From positions 1 to 38,215 of the IMG/VR virus record IMGVR_UViG_3300027709_000002: a stretch of 38,215 nucleotides of DNA; one strand, 5' to 3'. The translations under genes were made by a program, and so were the position numbers. Position 1 is the stretch's first letter; the number at the start of each line of letters is the position of its first letter. The notes under the pieces are model-generated. The model saw only the letters and a program-made list of their open reading frames with translations. It was not told where the DNA came from and searched no databases. This document shows positions 13,067 to 25,679 of this stretch, one piece after another. This DNA is from a virus.

Positions 13067-13252
13067 CTACTTTCCGAAAGGACGACCACCATATGCGGCG
13101 TTGCCCAAATTAGTGTCCCGCAAATAAGATGCGGCTTTCTTAGCCTTCTGACTCATATCCCACATGTTAAATGAAGACGTAGAGTTATGAAGTTGCTCAT
13201 CTTGAGAACCAAAAGTGTCCTCAAAAGAACCATATCCTGTACCCTTTGGCAT
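13067..13252 (-). CDS. Hypothetical small protein
   Basis: A 61-residue protein, Gly/Ser/Asn rich with a short helix (DMSQKAKKAASYLRD). It begins 12 bp beyond the amidase stop, and AAGGAAAAA upstream serves as ribosome site. Its ending (NAAYGGRPFGK) is aromatic and glycine rich. It may be a minor virion protein. No family recognised. Confidence 0.55.
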   Translation of the reverse strand: MPKGTGYGSFEDTFGSQDEQLHNSTSSFNMWDMSQKAKKAASYLRDTNLGNAAYGGRPFGK

Positions 13253-13263
13253 AATATTTTTCC

Positions 13264-14034
13264 TTATTGTATAAACAGCGAGCCGAACGTTTCACCGTTC
13301 ACCACACCTGTAACCTTCAAAAAACCTTGTGTCTCTTGAAACTCTCTAACAGCAGAAACAGTTTTCTTACCATAAATCCCATCAACAGGACCCGGATTGA
13401 AACCACGCTCCGCTAACTTTCCCTGCACCAAACGCACAGGCAAACCACGACTACGAGAAGGACGAGACAAAGGAGTCTTCTTAACCTGCTCATGTAAATC
13501 TTTAAAGAACTGAATGATCGCAGCCCAATCAACAGCATCAGGAGCCTCAACGACACCCATACCGTTCTCAACCCAGTTTCCTAAAACATCACCCGGACAC
13601 GTCGTATACCCCTCACGACTCTTCTTACGATGCGTTGAAACCCAAAGCCCCTTGCCGAAATGAGATTCAGCGGCATCAACAACTGTTTGTAAAGAACGTA
13701 AAGCAGCGTCGCTAGGCTTGTGAAAACCCCAGCCAGTAAAGCACACACTGATAGAACGACTGTTCCAACCTTTAGTCCCCGCTCCACGATTATCCCAACC
13801 TCTTCCTTCAAAAATTACGCCACTCTCATCAACCAACCAGTTGTAACCAATACCATCCCAGCCTTTACCCATGTGATGACGTTCAAACGCTTTAACAGCA
13901 TCAGAGTTCTTAGGTCCATTCTCCACACCAGAATGATGCATGACAACACCTTGAACTCTTGATTTGTTTAACTTGTCGAACTTCCCTTTAGGCGGGTTCT
14001 TAGCACCCCATTCTTTTCTGGAAACATACTTCAT
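13264..14034 (-). CDS. N-acetylmuramoyl-L-alanine amidase endolysin
   Basis: A 256-residue endolysin. The N-terminal domain (residues 1-160) is a type-2 amidase/PGRP fold. Zinc ligands are His 34 (in HHSG), His 135 (in STHRKKS) and Cys 146 (in TCPGD). A helical linker (160-195) leads to a C-terminal peptidoglycan-binding domain (about 197-254: VRLVQGKLAERGF, VDGIYGKKTVSAVREFQ). It cuts the amide bond between MurNAc and L-Ala at lysis. No signal peptide, so it needs the holin. AAAGG lies upstream. It is directly downstream of the giant internal protein gene. Confidence 0.92.
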   Translation of the reverse strand: MKYVSRKEWGAKNPPKGKFDKLNKSRVQGVVMHHSGVENGPKNSDAVKAFERHHMGKGWDGIGYNWLVDESGVIFEGRGWDNRGAGTKGWNSRSISVCFTGWGFHKPSDAALRSLQTVVDAAESHFGKGLWVSTHRKKSREGYTTCPGDVLGNWVENGMGVVEAPDAVDWAAIIQFFKDLHEQVKKTPLSRPSRSRGLPVRLVQGKLAERGFNPGPVDGIYGKKTVSAVREFQETQGFLKVTGVVNGETFGSLFIQ

Positions 14035-14079
14035 ATCTATAAGCCTTTCTTGTCCCGTCTACTCTTCCCTAGTCTAGTC

Positions 14080-17000
14080 TCAACGGTTCTCAAAAGACTT
14101 CCAAACGTCACGTTCCCTAGCCTTAGCAATCGATTTGCGAATCTCTTCACTGCGCTGTCTACGAGGAGTGTTAATACGGACACTCACACCACCCAACGTG
14201 GACATAATAGTCTGAATCCAAGTCTCCTGAGTCTTCTCATCTTCAGGGATGAGACGACGGAACCTACCCAAGAAAGGCAGCATGTTTTCAACAATCCCTA
14301 ACTTTTTGTCATTAACCATCCATTGACCTTTATTATTCTTATCAGCCCACCCAAGCATCTGCAAAGAATGCGCCATTCCCGGCATGTTCCGAATCATCAC
14401 AGGCAAAGGCACATACTCATCCATGTACGGGATGCCAGCAAAAATCTTTTTACCAGCCCAATATTCAATAGGTGTTTTAAGGAAAGGAGTAGCACCAGAA
14501 AAAACCTGCTCCAAAGCAGCGCCGCCACCTTCACGAGTAGGATCCATTCTGAACAAATCCTGCAAAGGTAAATCAGGAGTCCCATAAGTAACTGCACCAT
14601 TTATAGTCCAAGGTAACTGAATGTTGAAATTCTCCAAGAAGTAATGAGGGACAACATCCTCTTTCTCCTCCCCATATTCCAAATTACGTTTAACAGCCAT
14701 CAACCGATTAAACTTGCCCGGATTGCGAACCAACAACTCTGCTTGCAACGGCAAATTCTTACGAGTCCAAGTGTAAAATGGGAAGAAACGTTTACCATAT
14801 TTTTTCTCAATCGCAGACAAGCCGCCATAATTAAAATGCAACTTGTAAATCAACTGCAACGCCTCGTCCAAATTACCACCCGTTTCCAACACATGCATAC
14901 CAGTGCTTAAACGCATCAAATTCTCAGCGAAAGTATTCGCATGACGAACACCAGCAAAAAGAAAGAAACCAGAATCTAAAGGATTGAAAGTAACACGAGC
15001 CTGCCGATAAGGATTCTCGGAAGTGCCAACAACATAATCTAAAAATCCGGGTTGACCTAAATCAATATCCACAGAAGACGCAGCCTGACCGCCACCATGA
15101 CCACCATTGCTGACGATATCCCACGCCCTCTTATACTCCGCATAATTAGGATCACTTTTCTTAGTGTTCTTCAACAACGTTTGCAAACCCAACTCAAAGT
15201 TTCCCTGACCTTCCTTATATGCTCTTTGCATCAAAGGAATAGTTTTCCAAGTACGAGAAACAGGAACATCAGCGAACCACATGTTAGCCATACCCCCAAA
15301 AATATTTCTCATAACAAAACCCGGAGTAGCAACCATCTGAGCCTTCATCCAATTATGAACCCTGTCATACCCCCTAATGAACCCTTCAACCTGCTCCCTG
15401 TCATTCATTTTCTGAGTAGCGATCATTGCATCAATAACACTGTCCGCCATATAAGTATCACCAGCAATCAGCCAAGGACCCCACATTTGCCTAGCACTAT
15501 TATTAAACATGTCTCGCAACTGATCGGCTGTGAGATTATTCAAATCATAACCACCACCAAACGAATTAAGATTAAATGCTTTGTCATTCTTAGGACCCAA
15601 CTCGGCAGCCAATTCCTGAGCGAAACCATGCCTTTCTCTTTCAGCAACAGTCAACTGAGCCTCTGTATCCGCCGCTCGTGCAATAATATCCTCAACAGCC
15701 TGCTGCTCTTTAAGAAGTTTTTGCTGTGCCTTAACTAACCGTTGGTCATAAAAGTATTGTTTCTCTAACAACTCTTTAACTTCCATCTCAGTTCGCATTA
15801 TTCGATCAACAATCCGTTGACGTTGCTCATCCATATGTGCAACAACACGGGTACCTGTAATGAACTCACCTATTTGAATGGCATCGTAGTTCATCGAGTT
15901 GGTCATAGGCGGACCATGCTTAATCTCACCTTTAACCGTTTTCAGTATTGTATCTAAATCTAAAAAATGTTCCAAATTCCAAACATCAGGACCTAAAGAA
16001 GACGTTGGCTCAACTATTGCAGAAGGTCGACCATCAATGAGGAGATCATCGCCTTTTCGCGCACTTTCCTCCATCAAAGCCCGCAACTCCTGCCAAAACT
16101 CTTCACCCCTCACATCAGGATGACGAAGCCTTGTAACACCACCGGCACCATATCCACTACTTTCCCCATAATAAGAATCAGGAGTATCATCCCAATAAGA
16201 TGCCCAACGGGTTTGTCTACGACCATCTACCGCCCGCAACGCAGGATATGTAGCAGCGTTATAATCCATCAACCCCTGTTCAATCGTTATCCAAAAGTTT
16301 TGCAACAACTCGTATAGGTGCTGTGTATCTACTGGACTTCTCGTACCAGCATCTGTTATACCATACATGGTAGGCATATGCGACGAAGCAGTACCCCAAC
16401 CATAACGGTCAGTACTCAAGGCTTCCACAAATTCACGATTCGCTCCACTCATCCGAGGCAAATTCAACCCAGCAAGACCCCGCTCTTTCACAGAAGGAAG
16501 TATCAAACCTTCAGGCATCAAATTTCTCATCAAATGCGACCACTTGCCATCATTCTGAGAAGCCAACTCTAAATAAGTTTTATTCAAACGCTCTAACGTA
16601 GACCACACATCGTCAGACAACCCAGAAAGCCAATCTGTTTGCAAAGCATTATTCACTGCACCTAATTCTCGAATACTTGCAACAAACTTCTCAACCATTT
16701 GCAACTTTTTATCAGGATCAACTGGTTGTGGAGTAACCGACCATTCAGGATACGAAACACCACCTGTTTCCGTAGGAGCGGACTTTTTGAAGAAACGCAT
16801 AACCCGCGGCACAGCCTTTGTTTCACCGGCTGGAACCACCCACACATCACCCTGCATACCACGCACAGCGTAAGCGCCACCATCGTTAACCCAATCAGGC
16901 TGATTCAGATCTAAACCACGAGTAGGTCTTCGTGACACACTCACCTCACCGCCAAATGGCTGCTCCCACATATATGCTTCTGTAAGAGGCTCATCATACG

Positions 17001-20000
17001 GTTTTACTCTAAACCCTACTGCACCATAGTTTTCGGCTCGAACCATGTCGGCTCTCCACACTCTCATCGCTTTGTTTATTTCATATTTCCACTCTTCAAT
17101 AGCATCTACCGCACCGTCTTCAATAGCCTCTTTTAGAGTCGTATAAGGACTAGAGTTAGCCATCGTGTAACCTGAATCTGCTAACGCATCAAACCTTGCT
17201 AACATCTCTGGTGGCATCGTGCGATTAATCAAATCATCGGCAAAAAGTACGGTAGGTCCACCTCCTGTGAAAAAATCACGCACATCGGGATGAAACTGCA
17301 CAGATTCAACCCCCACCTCAACCTCGAAACGCGCACCGGTCAAATTCACTTCCCTATTTACCACATTACCCGCAGGGTCTATAACCTGTTCAGTTACCGT
17401 TTCCGCTGTTCGTACCATTTTCGTTTTGGGTGGCAACACAAGAGCCGCTCGTGCTGTAATGTCACCTGAAGTACCACCAACGAGTGATGCGGCTTCATTA
17501 AGCCCCATCTCACTCAAATTAAACAATTTTGTTCGGGTCATCTGGCTACCAGCGGCAGAAGTGGTCATTTCCATTCCCGCCCTGTCCGCCGCATACAAAA
17601 GCGTCGAATCAATCCATTCAAATAAATTCTCAAGCAACTTTCCAGTAAGAAACCCTGTACGCATAGGCTGAAGTTCTTGCAACTGAAACAATATGTCACC
17701 ACCAGATCCGGATCCCCCGAAAAAATCCCAACCTACACCAATCGAACTAGTAGACATATTGGTATGCAAAGTTAGAATTTCCGAGGCATCCTCCCATCCT
17801 CCGACCATTACGCCCGTCTCTTCTGCAAGATTTCCTAATTTGTTGATATATTCATGCAACCCCTCCAACGACTGAATCATACGATTTCGCATAGGATGCC
17901 CACTATGTTCAATCACATTTCTTAATGTTCTACCACCAAAAGCAGGGATGGCAACATCTATACCAACCATAAGAGGATCTAAAGTATTTTCATAATTCCA
18001 CATGGCAGCCTCAGTAAGAGGAATCGTACCGGGAGATAAATTACTCAACCCATCATCAGACATGGCTGTACTTATAATAGCACGATCAAAAACATCCGAG
18101 AACTCTGATATGGCACCTTGTCTAATCGCATCAATGGAACCTTGTGAAGTGACGTTAAGATTGTCAAGAGCCGATTGTATAGATTCAAGACTTTGAATAG
18201 TTCTGTCTCGAAGAACCGTGTCTTCCAACAAACTCTTAAGGAAAGGAAGCATAATACTTTCAATATCACCTAAATTGGCAGCAATGTCCGCACCTGATCC
18301 GTTGAGAATTTCACTGATAAACGTTTGTGCTTCGGAGGCGGACAGTGACAGCATCTCAAGTGCCTCTTGATCAGAACCGGACGCAGTTGATGTCCAAAAA
18401 ACATCAAGATCAATCTTCTCTTGTTGCACCGCCGTAGCCAAATTTTCCAACAACAATTCGTGCGTTTCGTTCATCTTTCCTAAACCTTCACGTATCGCAC
18501 TCACTCTTGTTAACAGACCTCTCAACTCCTCCATCGCAGGAGCCAACTCTTGAACAGCGTTAATTGCAGCACGTTGCGGGCTTCTCGGAGGACCATTAAT
18601 AGGGTAACCTAAAATATCCACCAAAAGTTTAGAAGAATCAGGAGTGTCAACGATATTGTATATACCTAAAATATCTCCAATTTGTCGGATCTTCATTTGT
18701 AGCACATATTCCAAATTGAGAACTTCAGCATTTGTTTCAAATAACTGTTCTAGCAAATCACCCCAAATACCACCCGAACCACTCCCACTAGTACCCCGCC
18801 TAGAGGTACTACCAGACGGTAAATCTATACCGCTTCCTGATAATTCAACCGTGTTTTCATCACCCACCAGCCTCGAAAGAGCATCATCTATCGCCTGTAC
18901 ACGACTCTCAATAAATTCTATACTGCCACGACCACCACCAGCATGTTCAACACCTTCCAAAACAACAGCATCCTGATACTGGCGAGCCACAACAGCAGCA
19001 CGAGCAGCCTTCTGTTCATCAGTCAACTTGTCTAACTCTTCACTAAGATCACGAACAGTGTTCTCCAACGCTTCCAACACATCAGCATTCTGCTTCCAAG
19101 TCTCAGCATTAAACAAAATACCCCGACTAGCCAAATACTGTTCCAAACCACGCAAATTAGCGTCATGCGACAAAGCATTAGCACGATACGCTCTACGTTC
19201 AGCGAAACCCTGCAACCAAATAGACTGCCCCTCCTCCAACCAGCCTCCCTGAATTAAAAGATCATCTATCTGTTCCGCCACAGAACGATTCAAAGGATCT
19301 GCAAGAGGATTGTTCGCATTCGCTCGGATACCACTACCAATCTCCGCAGATCGCGTAGCACTTTCCCGTTCACTCAAATCTCGTAAAATAGTTATTTTAG
19401 ATTCAGGATCAGCAGGATTCCAATCAGGATTTAAACCACGTTGCGTGTAAATAATCTCCGATGCCTGTGATGGCGCATTTACGGTACCCGGAGTGCGTAA
19501 AGTACCAACTATCTCTTCACCACCATCTTTCGCAGGAACACGTATAACTTTCCCATTTATCAAATTTCCATCAGAATTAACATGAGAAGGTACAGTTCCA
19601 CGTTCCCTTATAGGACCAACACGAGGACGGGATCTACTCAACACCTCCTCTTGCCTGCCAGCAGCAGCCAACTTTTCATCAAAAAGAGCATCTTCAACAA
19701 AATCGGACAACCAACCTATGTTACTCCAATCCTCACCATAGATCGCCCGAAGAATGACTCGACCCTCTGGGGAAAGAACCATACCTCCGCCATAACCGCC
19801 ATAAGCGTTAAGGTTTTGTTCCACCTCTTGAAAAAATTTACTTGTAGGTTTACCCGCTTCATCAAATGCAAGTCCATACAAATTGTCACGAGCCAACATA
19901 ACCAATTCAGGTTCCTCAACCTGCTCCAACAACATACGTTTAATCGTACCGATTTCTTCCAAAGTCAAATTAGGATACTTTTGTTTGATCCGATTAATAC

Positions 20001-21438
20001 CTTCTACAGTTATTGTCTGCGGTCCATGTGCAGATGGGAAAATAGATTGAGTGTCCGATCCGCCTATTCCCAAATAAGCAACCCAATCAGGTTCCAACTC
20101 GATCTGACCTAAAGTTAAATTGTCAACATTGGGATAATCTTTAACAACCTGATTCTGAACCCGATGCGTCGTTTTACGCATACGTTCACCCAAATAAGCA
20201 CCCAGCATATTCCCGCGGTCAAAACCAGAACGTAACTCGTTCGACAAAAGAATATCATCCACATTCCTACTACGAGCAAGAGTTCTCGAAGCGCGTTTAG
20301 TTTCCCTCTTCCTCTTATTCCACGCAGCAGCCTCTTCCCTAGGACTTTGCGAACGTCTCAATGCGTCCACATACTGCGTTTGAGGATCAACAAACAAATT
20401 CTTGAAAGCCTGCGCTCCTCGTGTAGTCGCAACCTTCTCATACATCATTCCCGGACCTGACATTATAGAAGCAGCAACACCGCTACCCAAAGGAAACACA
20501 CCTATAGGCAACGTATCAACAGGCACACGTGCAGCACGTGTTATAAGTTGACGTGCTTCATCAGATAAATCCGCAGGTAAATCTTTTAAACGTTTACGTT
20601 TCTGAGCGTTGAAAACCATCTCGTTCAAATCCATCGAATCATCAAAACCCATAGTCTTCAAACGTTGACGTGCAGTCGTAGGAGCATCCGCAGAGCCGAA
20701 AGCCTGCCTTGCACGTTTCCTAGCCATTAAACGAGAATCACGAGTTAACCTTCCCAGAACAGGACCAGTACCCGGAACTCTCCAACGCAAACCAGTTTCA
20801 ATACCCAACTCATCGATAAGTTCCTTACCGACTTTGCCATGCTTCCGAGCCAACACATTGCGAGCAGCAGAAACACTACGGTGCGTACCAACAGCCTCTA
20901 TAGCAGCCTCAACCGCTAATTCTTTAGCGCTCTTAGCCTTACCCACACCTTTATACAACTGATTCCGTAAAAAAGTTAAATCAGTCAGCAGTGCCTCCCT
21001 ACCGCCTATACGGGCATAAGCGCCCAAACCGCCAGCCCAAGACAAAGGATCTAAAGCAACGTCCCCCGCTAAACCTAAAGCCCGATTACCCCACTTGCCT
21101 AAATCAATACCTTCATCGTGGATTAGTTCACCGAAACCATAATGATCCGATATTTGATTACGGAAATCATTCCAACTGAACCCTTCACCTTGAAACAAGT
21201 CGATTGTTTCTTTCAAACCAGAAGTAACAAGAGAACGTGGGAAGTCAATTGCGCCAAGGATTTTGCCGAAAATACCTCCGCCGCCTCGTGAAACTTGTTG
21301 CGCTCCACGGGCTGTGGGAGTGTACGGCATTGAAGCAAGACGCTCCATGGTTGTTTTACCAACAGGCGCACCTGATGATGGAATTGGTGCTACCCCTGTT
21401 TTAACTATTGCTTGGAGAGCCTCATTGATGGCGGACAT
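14080..21438 (-). CDS. Giant internal virion / ejection protein
   Basis: A 2,452-residue protein that takes up 19 per cent of the window. The N-terminus (about 45-150) has AIDFPRSLVTSGLKETIDLF and GDVALDPLSW, a segment recurring in giant phage internal proteins. The C-terminal 550 residues contain PGFVMRNIFGGMANMW, FNYGGLSAIEKKYGKRFFPF and YTWTRKNLPLQAELL, also typical of large proteins that are ejected with DNA. The middle contains coiled-coil parts (about 790-870 and 1800-1880) and Ser/Gly linkers near residue 860. No enzyme motif was certain. It probably forms the internal core and a trans-envelope conduit, like T7 gp15/16. GAGGAG at the end of the preceding gene is its ribosome site. Confidence 0.8.
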   Translation of the reverse strand: MSAINEALQAIVKTGVAPIPSSGAPVGKTTMERLASMPYTPTARGAQQVSRGGGGIFGKILGAIDFPRSLVTSGLKETIDLFQGEGFSWNDFRNQISDHYGFGELIHDEGIDLGKWGNRALGLAGDVALDPLSWAGGLGAYARIGGREALLTDLTFLRNQLYKGVGKAKSAKELAVEAAIEAVGTHRSVSAARNVLARKHGKVGKELIDELGIETGLRWRVPGTGPVLGRLTRDSRLMARKRARQAFGSADAPTTARQRLKTMGFDDSMDLNEMVFNAQKRKRLKDLPADLSDEARQLITRAARVPVDTLPIGVFPLGSGVAASIMSGPGMMYEKVATTRGAQAFKNLFVDPQTQYVDALRRSQSPREEAAAWNKRKRETKRASRTLARSRNVDDILLSNELRSGFDRGNMLGAYLGERMRKTTHRVQNQVVKDYPNVDNLTLGQIELEPDWVAYLGIGGSDTQSIFPSAHGPQTITVEGINRIKQKYPNLTLEEIGTIKRMLLEQVEEPELVMLARDNLYGLAFDEAGKPTSKFFQEVEQNLNAYGGYGGGMVLSPEGRVILRAIYGEDWSNIGWLSDFVEDALFDEKLAAAGRQEEVLSRSRPRVGPIRERGTVPSHVNSDGNLINGKVIRVPAKDGGEEIVGTLRTPGTVNAPSQASEIIYTQRGLNPDWNPADPESKITILRDLSERESATRSAEIGSGIRANANNPLADPLNRSVAEQIDDLLIQGGWLEEGQSIWLQGFAERRAYRANALSHDANLRGLEQYLASRGILFNAETWKQNADVLEALENTVRDLSEELDKLTDEQKAARAAVVARQYQDAVVLEGVEHAGGGRGSIEFIESRVQAIDDALSRLVGDENTVELSGSGIDLPSGSTSRRGTSGSGSGGIWGDLLEQLFETNAEVLNLEYVLQMKIRQIGDILGIYNIVDTPDSSKLLVDILGYPINGPPRSPQRAAINAVQELAPAMEELRGLLTRVSAIREGLGKMNETHELLLENLATAVQQEKIDLDVFWTSTASGSDQEALEMLSLSASEAQTFISEILNGSGADIAANLGDIESIMLPFLKSLLEDTVLRDRTIQSLESIQSALDNLNVTSQGSIDAIRQGAISEFSDVFDRAIISTAMSDDGLSNLSPGTIPLTEAAMWNYENTLDPLMVGIDVAIPAFGGRTLRNVIEHSGHPMRNRMIQSLEGLHEYINKLGNLAEETGVMVGGWEDASEILTLHTNMSTSSIGVGWDFFGGSGSGGDILFQLQELQPMRTGFLTGKLLENLFEWIDSTLLYAADRAGMEMTTSAAGSQMTRTKLFNLSEMGLNEAASLVGGTSGDITARAALVLPPKTKMVRTAETVTEQVIDPAGNVVNREVNLTGARFEVEVGVESVQFHPDVRDFFTGGGPTVLFADDLINRTMPPEMLARFDALADSGYTMANSSPYTTLKEAIEDGAVDAIEEWKYEINKAMRVWRADMVRAENYGAVGFRVKPYDEPLTEAYMWEQPFGGEVSVSRRPTRGLDLNQPDWVNDGGAYAVRGMQGDVWVVPAGETKAVPRVMRFFKKSAPTETGGVSYPEWSVTPQPVDPDKKLQMVEKFVASIRELGAVNNALQTDWLSGLSDDVWSTLERLNKTYLELASQNDGKWSHLMRNLMPEGLILPSVKERGLAGLNLPRMSGANREFVEALSTDRYGWGTASSHMPTMYGITDAGTRSPVDTQHLYELLQNFWITIEQGLMDYNAATYPALRAVDGRRQTRWASYWDDTPDSYYGESSGYGAGGVTRLRHPDVRGEEFWQELRALMEESARKGDDLLIDGRPSAIVEPTSSLGPDVWNLEHFLDLDTILKTVKGEIKHGPPMTNSMNYDAIQIGEFITGTRVVAHMDEQRQRIVDRIMRTEMEVKELLEKQYFYDQRLVKAQQKLLKEQQAVEDIIARAADTEAQLTVAERERHGFAQELAAELGPKNDKAFNLNSFGGGYDLNNLTADQLRDMFNNSARQMWGPWLIAGDTYMADSVIDAMIATQKMNDREQVEGFIRGYDRVHNWMKAQMVATPGFVMRNIFGGMANMWFADVPVSRTWKTIPLMQRAYKEGQGNFELGLQTLLKNTKKSDPNYAEYKRAWDIVSNGGHGGGQAASSVDIDLGQPGFLDYVVGTSENPYRQARVTFNPLDSGFFLFAGVRHANTFAENLMRLSTGMHVLETGGNLDEALQLIYKLHFNYGGLSAIEKKYGKRFFPFYTWTRKNLPLQAELLVRNPGKFNRLMAVKRNLEYGEEKEDVVPHYFLENFNIQLPWTINGAVTYGTPDLPLQDLFRMDPTREGGGAALEQVFSGATPFLKTPIEYWAGKKIFAGIPYMDEYVPLPVMIRNMPGMAHSLQMLGWADKNNKGQWMVNDKKLGIVENMLPFLGRFRRLIPEDEKTQETWIQTIMSTLGGVSVRINTPRRQRSEEIRKSIAKARERDVWKSFENR

Positions 21439-21443
21439 CGGGT

Positions 21444-23809
<2,366 letters not shown>

Positions 23810-23810
<1 letters not shown>

Positions 23811-24235
23811 TAACTCAAAGCCTCTCGAAGTTTCGCAGCCGTAGCAGCCCGCTCAACATTAGAATCCAACGTGTCCTCCAAACGAGTACCAAAATAATCC
23901 CCGTAAGCACCCAAACGATCCATAGCAATCTGCATCAAAGCATCATCCAACATCGCACCACGCTCCGCCATCTGACGACTATAAGCACCAGCAGCCTCAG
24001 TCAAACCAAGATTCTTAACACCCGAAACTTCCATACCACGCTGCGCATAATTGCTCAACAACTGAGGAACCTGCTTCTTATACGACTTACCTAAATCGTA
24101 ACGATCAACCTCATAATTTCTCTTAGCCCTTTTAGAACCATGCGTACTACCCGCCAACGAACGCGCTAAACGTTGCTGAGGAGTGACCCCATAGGGGTCC
24201 GACACATTGTAATTTTTAAAAGGATCAAAAGCCAT
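23810..24235 (-). CDS. Hypothetical structural protein
   Basis: A 141-residue protein, basic at the start and helical throughout, with a Tyr/Gly-rich opening (DPFKNYNVSDPYGV). It lies between a small tail-type protein and the 788-residue internal protein with end-to-start contacts on both sides (TAATG-type and TAG-ATG). The position suggests a virion assembly or internal protein. No recognised family. Confidence 0.6.
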
Positions 24236-24403
24236 CTAGTTAAATACCTGACCCGCAATGACAAGAGTAGCGGTGTCTACAACAACATTTAGAACAACAG
24301 CCCCCTCCGACCCACCGCCGCTGAGAGCAGTACCAGCAGTTACATCCGAAATGTCGCCCGTACTGGTCTGTGTGATACGTTGGTTTATTCTCTGTACGCT
24401 CAT
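24236..24403 (-). CDS. Short fibre/tail-type protein with GDISDVTAGTALSGG motif
   Basis: A 55-residue protein. The core GDISDVTAGTALSGGGSE (residues 17-34) is the hallmark phrase of phage fibre and tail-spike shafts. Here it stands alone with short ends, so it is either a small stand-alone structural piece or a fragment of a former fibre gene. A GGGAG ribosome site and contact with the next start show it is translated. This frame is preferred over a Cys-rich frame in the same place. Confidence 0.65.
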   Translation of the reverse strand: MSVQRINQRITQTSTGDISDVTAGTALSGGGSEGAVVLNVVVDTATLVIAGQVFN

Positions 24404-24414
24404 TGCAACACTCC

Positions 24415-24705
24415 CTATCCAAAGTATGTGATCTGAATATCAGAATCTGAAGACCCAGCCCTGATGAACTTCACATCTGTTAAATCGTCTTGGTACAAAT
24501 CCATAACGCTGTATGGATTCAAATAGTGACCCACAGAAGCAGTCGGGGTTCCCCACCTGACTCTGATTGGTTCAGCACCGTTTGTTATCATTGCCGCAAT
24601 AGCACCAGTGGCGGCTGTGCAAGCAACAGCCACAGTAGATACTGTTAACTGCTGATCACCTACAGACGACCCGTACTGTGAGGCGTTATATCTTATTCCT
24701 GACAT
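24415..24705 (-). CDS. Hypothetical small virion protein
   Basis: A 96-residue protein, rich in Thr, Ala, Ser and Gly, with beta-strand pattern (PIRVRWGTPTASVGHYL and DSDIQITYFG). This looks like a small beta-sandwich decoration or tail-associated domain. GGAG lies upstream of the ATG. It belongs to a run of small tail-region genes between the putative receptor-binding protein and the internal proteins. No recognised family. Confidence 0.6.
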   Translation of the reverse strand: MSGIRYNASQYGSSVGDQQLTVSTVAVACTAATGAIAAMITNGAEPIRVRWGTPTASVGHYLNPYSVMDLYQDDLTDVKFIRAGSSDSDIQITYFG

Positions 24706-24712
24706 GTTTCTC

Positions 24713-24841
24713 CTAACCGCCTAACGCCGTTACGCGGATTTCTAAATCATCCAATTTTTCTTGGATTTTAAACAACTCAAATTCGATAGCGCGAGCATTC
24801 TCACCTAACATTTTTTGTGTGGGCTGGTATACGACAGTCAT
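24713..24841 (-). CDS. Small coiled-coil protein
   Basis: A 42-residue protein whose residues 13-40 form a heptad helix (ARAIEFELFKIQEKLDDLEI). It starts in the TAATG overlap with the gene upstream and ends eight bases before the next ribosome site. The tight fit makes it credible. It probably trimerises as part of the tail-fibre apparatus. No recognised family. Confidence 0.6.
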   Translation of the reverse strand: MTVVYQPTQKMLGENARAIEFELFKIQEKLDDLEIRVTALGG

Positions 24842-25128
24842 TACTCGGCTTCCTCCGCTGGAGGTACCGCAGTGATATAACCATCTTCATTAACTGTTGC
24901 ATCAGCCCAAATGTTTTGACAAAAAGCCAAAGCCTCAGATTCAGTCACTTCCGTGACATCCCAAGTTTCAAGCCCAGTCAAATCACAAGTTTGAATCAAA
25001 TAACCAATGTGGTAACCATTCTCATCTTTGTAAGCACTCGGACATGCTTCGCCACCTTTATCAGAAATCGCAGGCAACGGACCAGTTCCCGATGTTCCTT
25101 CAGAAAGTTTCCATTTTAAATAAATCAT
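24841..25128 (-). CDS. Hypothetical protein
   Basis: A 95-residue acidic protein with three Cys, two Gly-rich turns and a Tyr/His segment (KDENGYHIGYLIQTCDL) suggesting a beta fold. Its start overlaps the upstream stop (ATGA) and its stop overlaps the next start. It sits in the tail-fibre region. A fibre-associated role is likely from place only. Confidence 0.6.
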   Translation of the reverse strand: MIYLKWKLSEGTSGTGPLPAISDKGGEACPSAYKDENGYHIGYLIQTCDLTGLETWDVTEVTESEALAFCQNIWADATVNEDGYITAVPPAEEAE

Positions 25129-25679
25129 TGAGACAACTCTGCTTTCACTTGCGCTTCAACTTGATTGTTTCTTTCTTCAACAAGTTCATCCAATAAACCA
25201 ATCTGACGCATCGCATCTAATTGCGACCATTGAACACCACCAGCCATGATTTGAAGATTGGTTTGTCGAGTCATCCGAGCAGTCCAATATTCAGGTTGAG
25301 CGTGTTCGATCTCGTCGCGTGTGAAATGCGGCATTTTATCAAACAAATCTTCCATAATCGCATATTCTTTCAACGAACCGTTGTATGTAACCATCAAATA
25401 ATTCAAATCAATTTGTTTACTTTCAGCATCCAACGCATCCATCTCATCGCCTGTTTCTAACAATCTTTGAATCTCTAATTTTGATTTACGGATCGCTACT
25501 TCGTTTAGTTCCAACGCATGTCGAAGTGTTTGCATTTCTAAACACAACTGATAAAACTGCATTTCAATAGTGTCATGCTGTCTTAAAACAAAATTTTCTA
25601 TTTGAAAACGTGAACGGCTTTGTTGAACTTCCGCTATCGCTTCAGGGAACTGCATTCTGAGAGGGGCAACTTCGTTCAT
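25125..25679 (-). CDS. Coiled-coil tail-region protein
   Basis: A 184-residue helical protein. Residues 45-100 are strongly heptad-like (LCLEMQTLRHALELNEVAIR), and the C-terminus (155-184) is another acidic coiled coil. It follows the putative receptor-binding gene with an ATGA overlap. It may be a fibre chaperone or a trimerising adaptor. No enzyme motif. Confidence 0.65.
   Translation of the reverse strand: MNEVAPLRMQFPEAIAEVQQSRSRFQIENFVLRQHDTIEMQFYQLCLEMQTLRHALELNEVAIRKSKLEIQRLLETGDEMDALDAESKQIDLNYLMVTYNGSLKEYAIMEDLFDKMPHFTRDEIEHAQPEYWTARMTRQTNLQIMAGGVQWSQLDAMRQIGLLDELVEERNNQVEAQVKAELSQ

Noticed and set aside
24240-24422. Cys-rich 60-residue leftward frame
   Set aside because: It is a shadow of the fibre-type gene 24236-24403, which has a clear GGGAG and the known GDISDVTAGTALSGG phrase.
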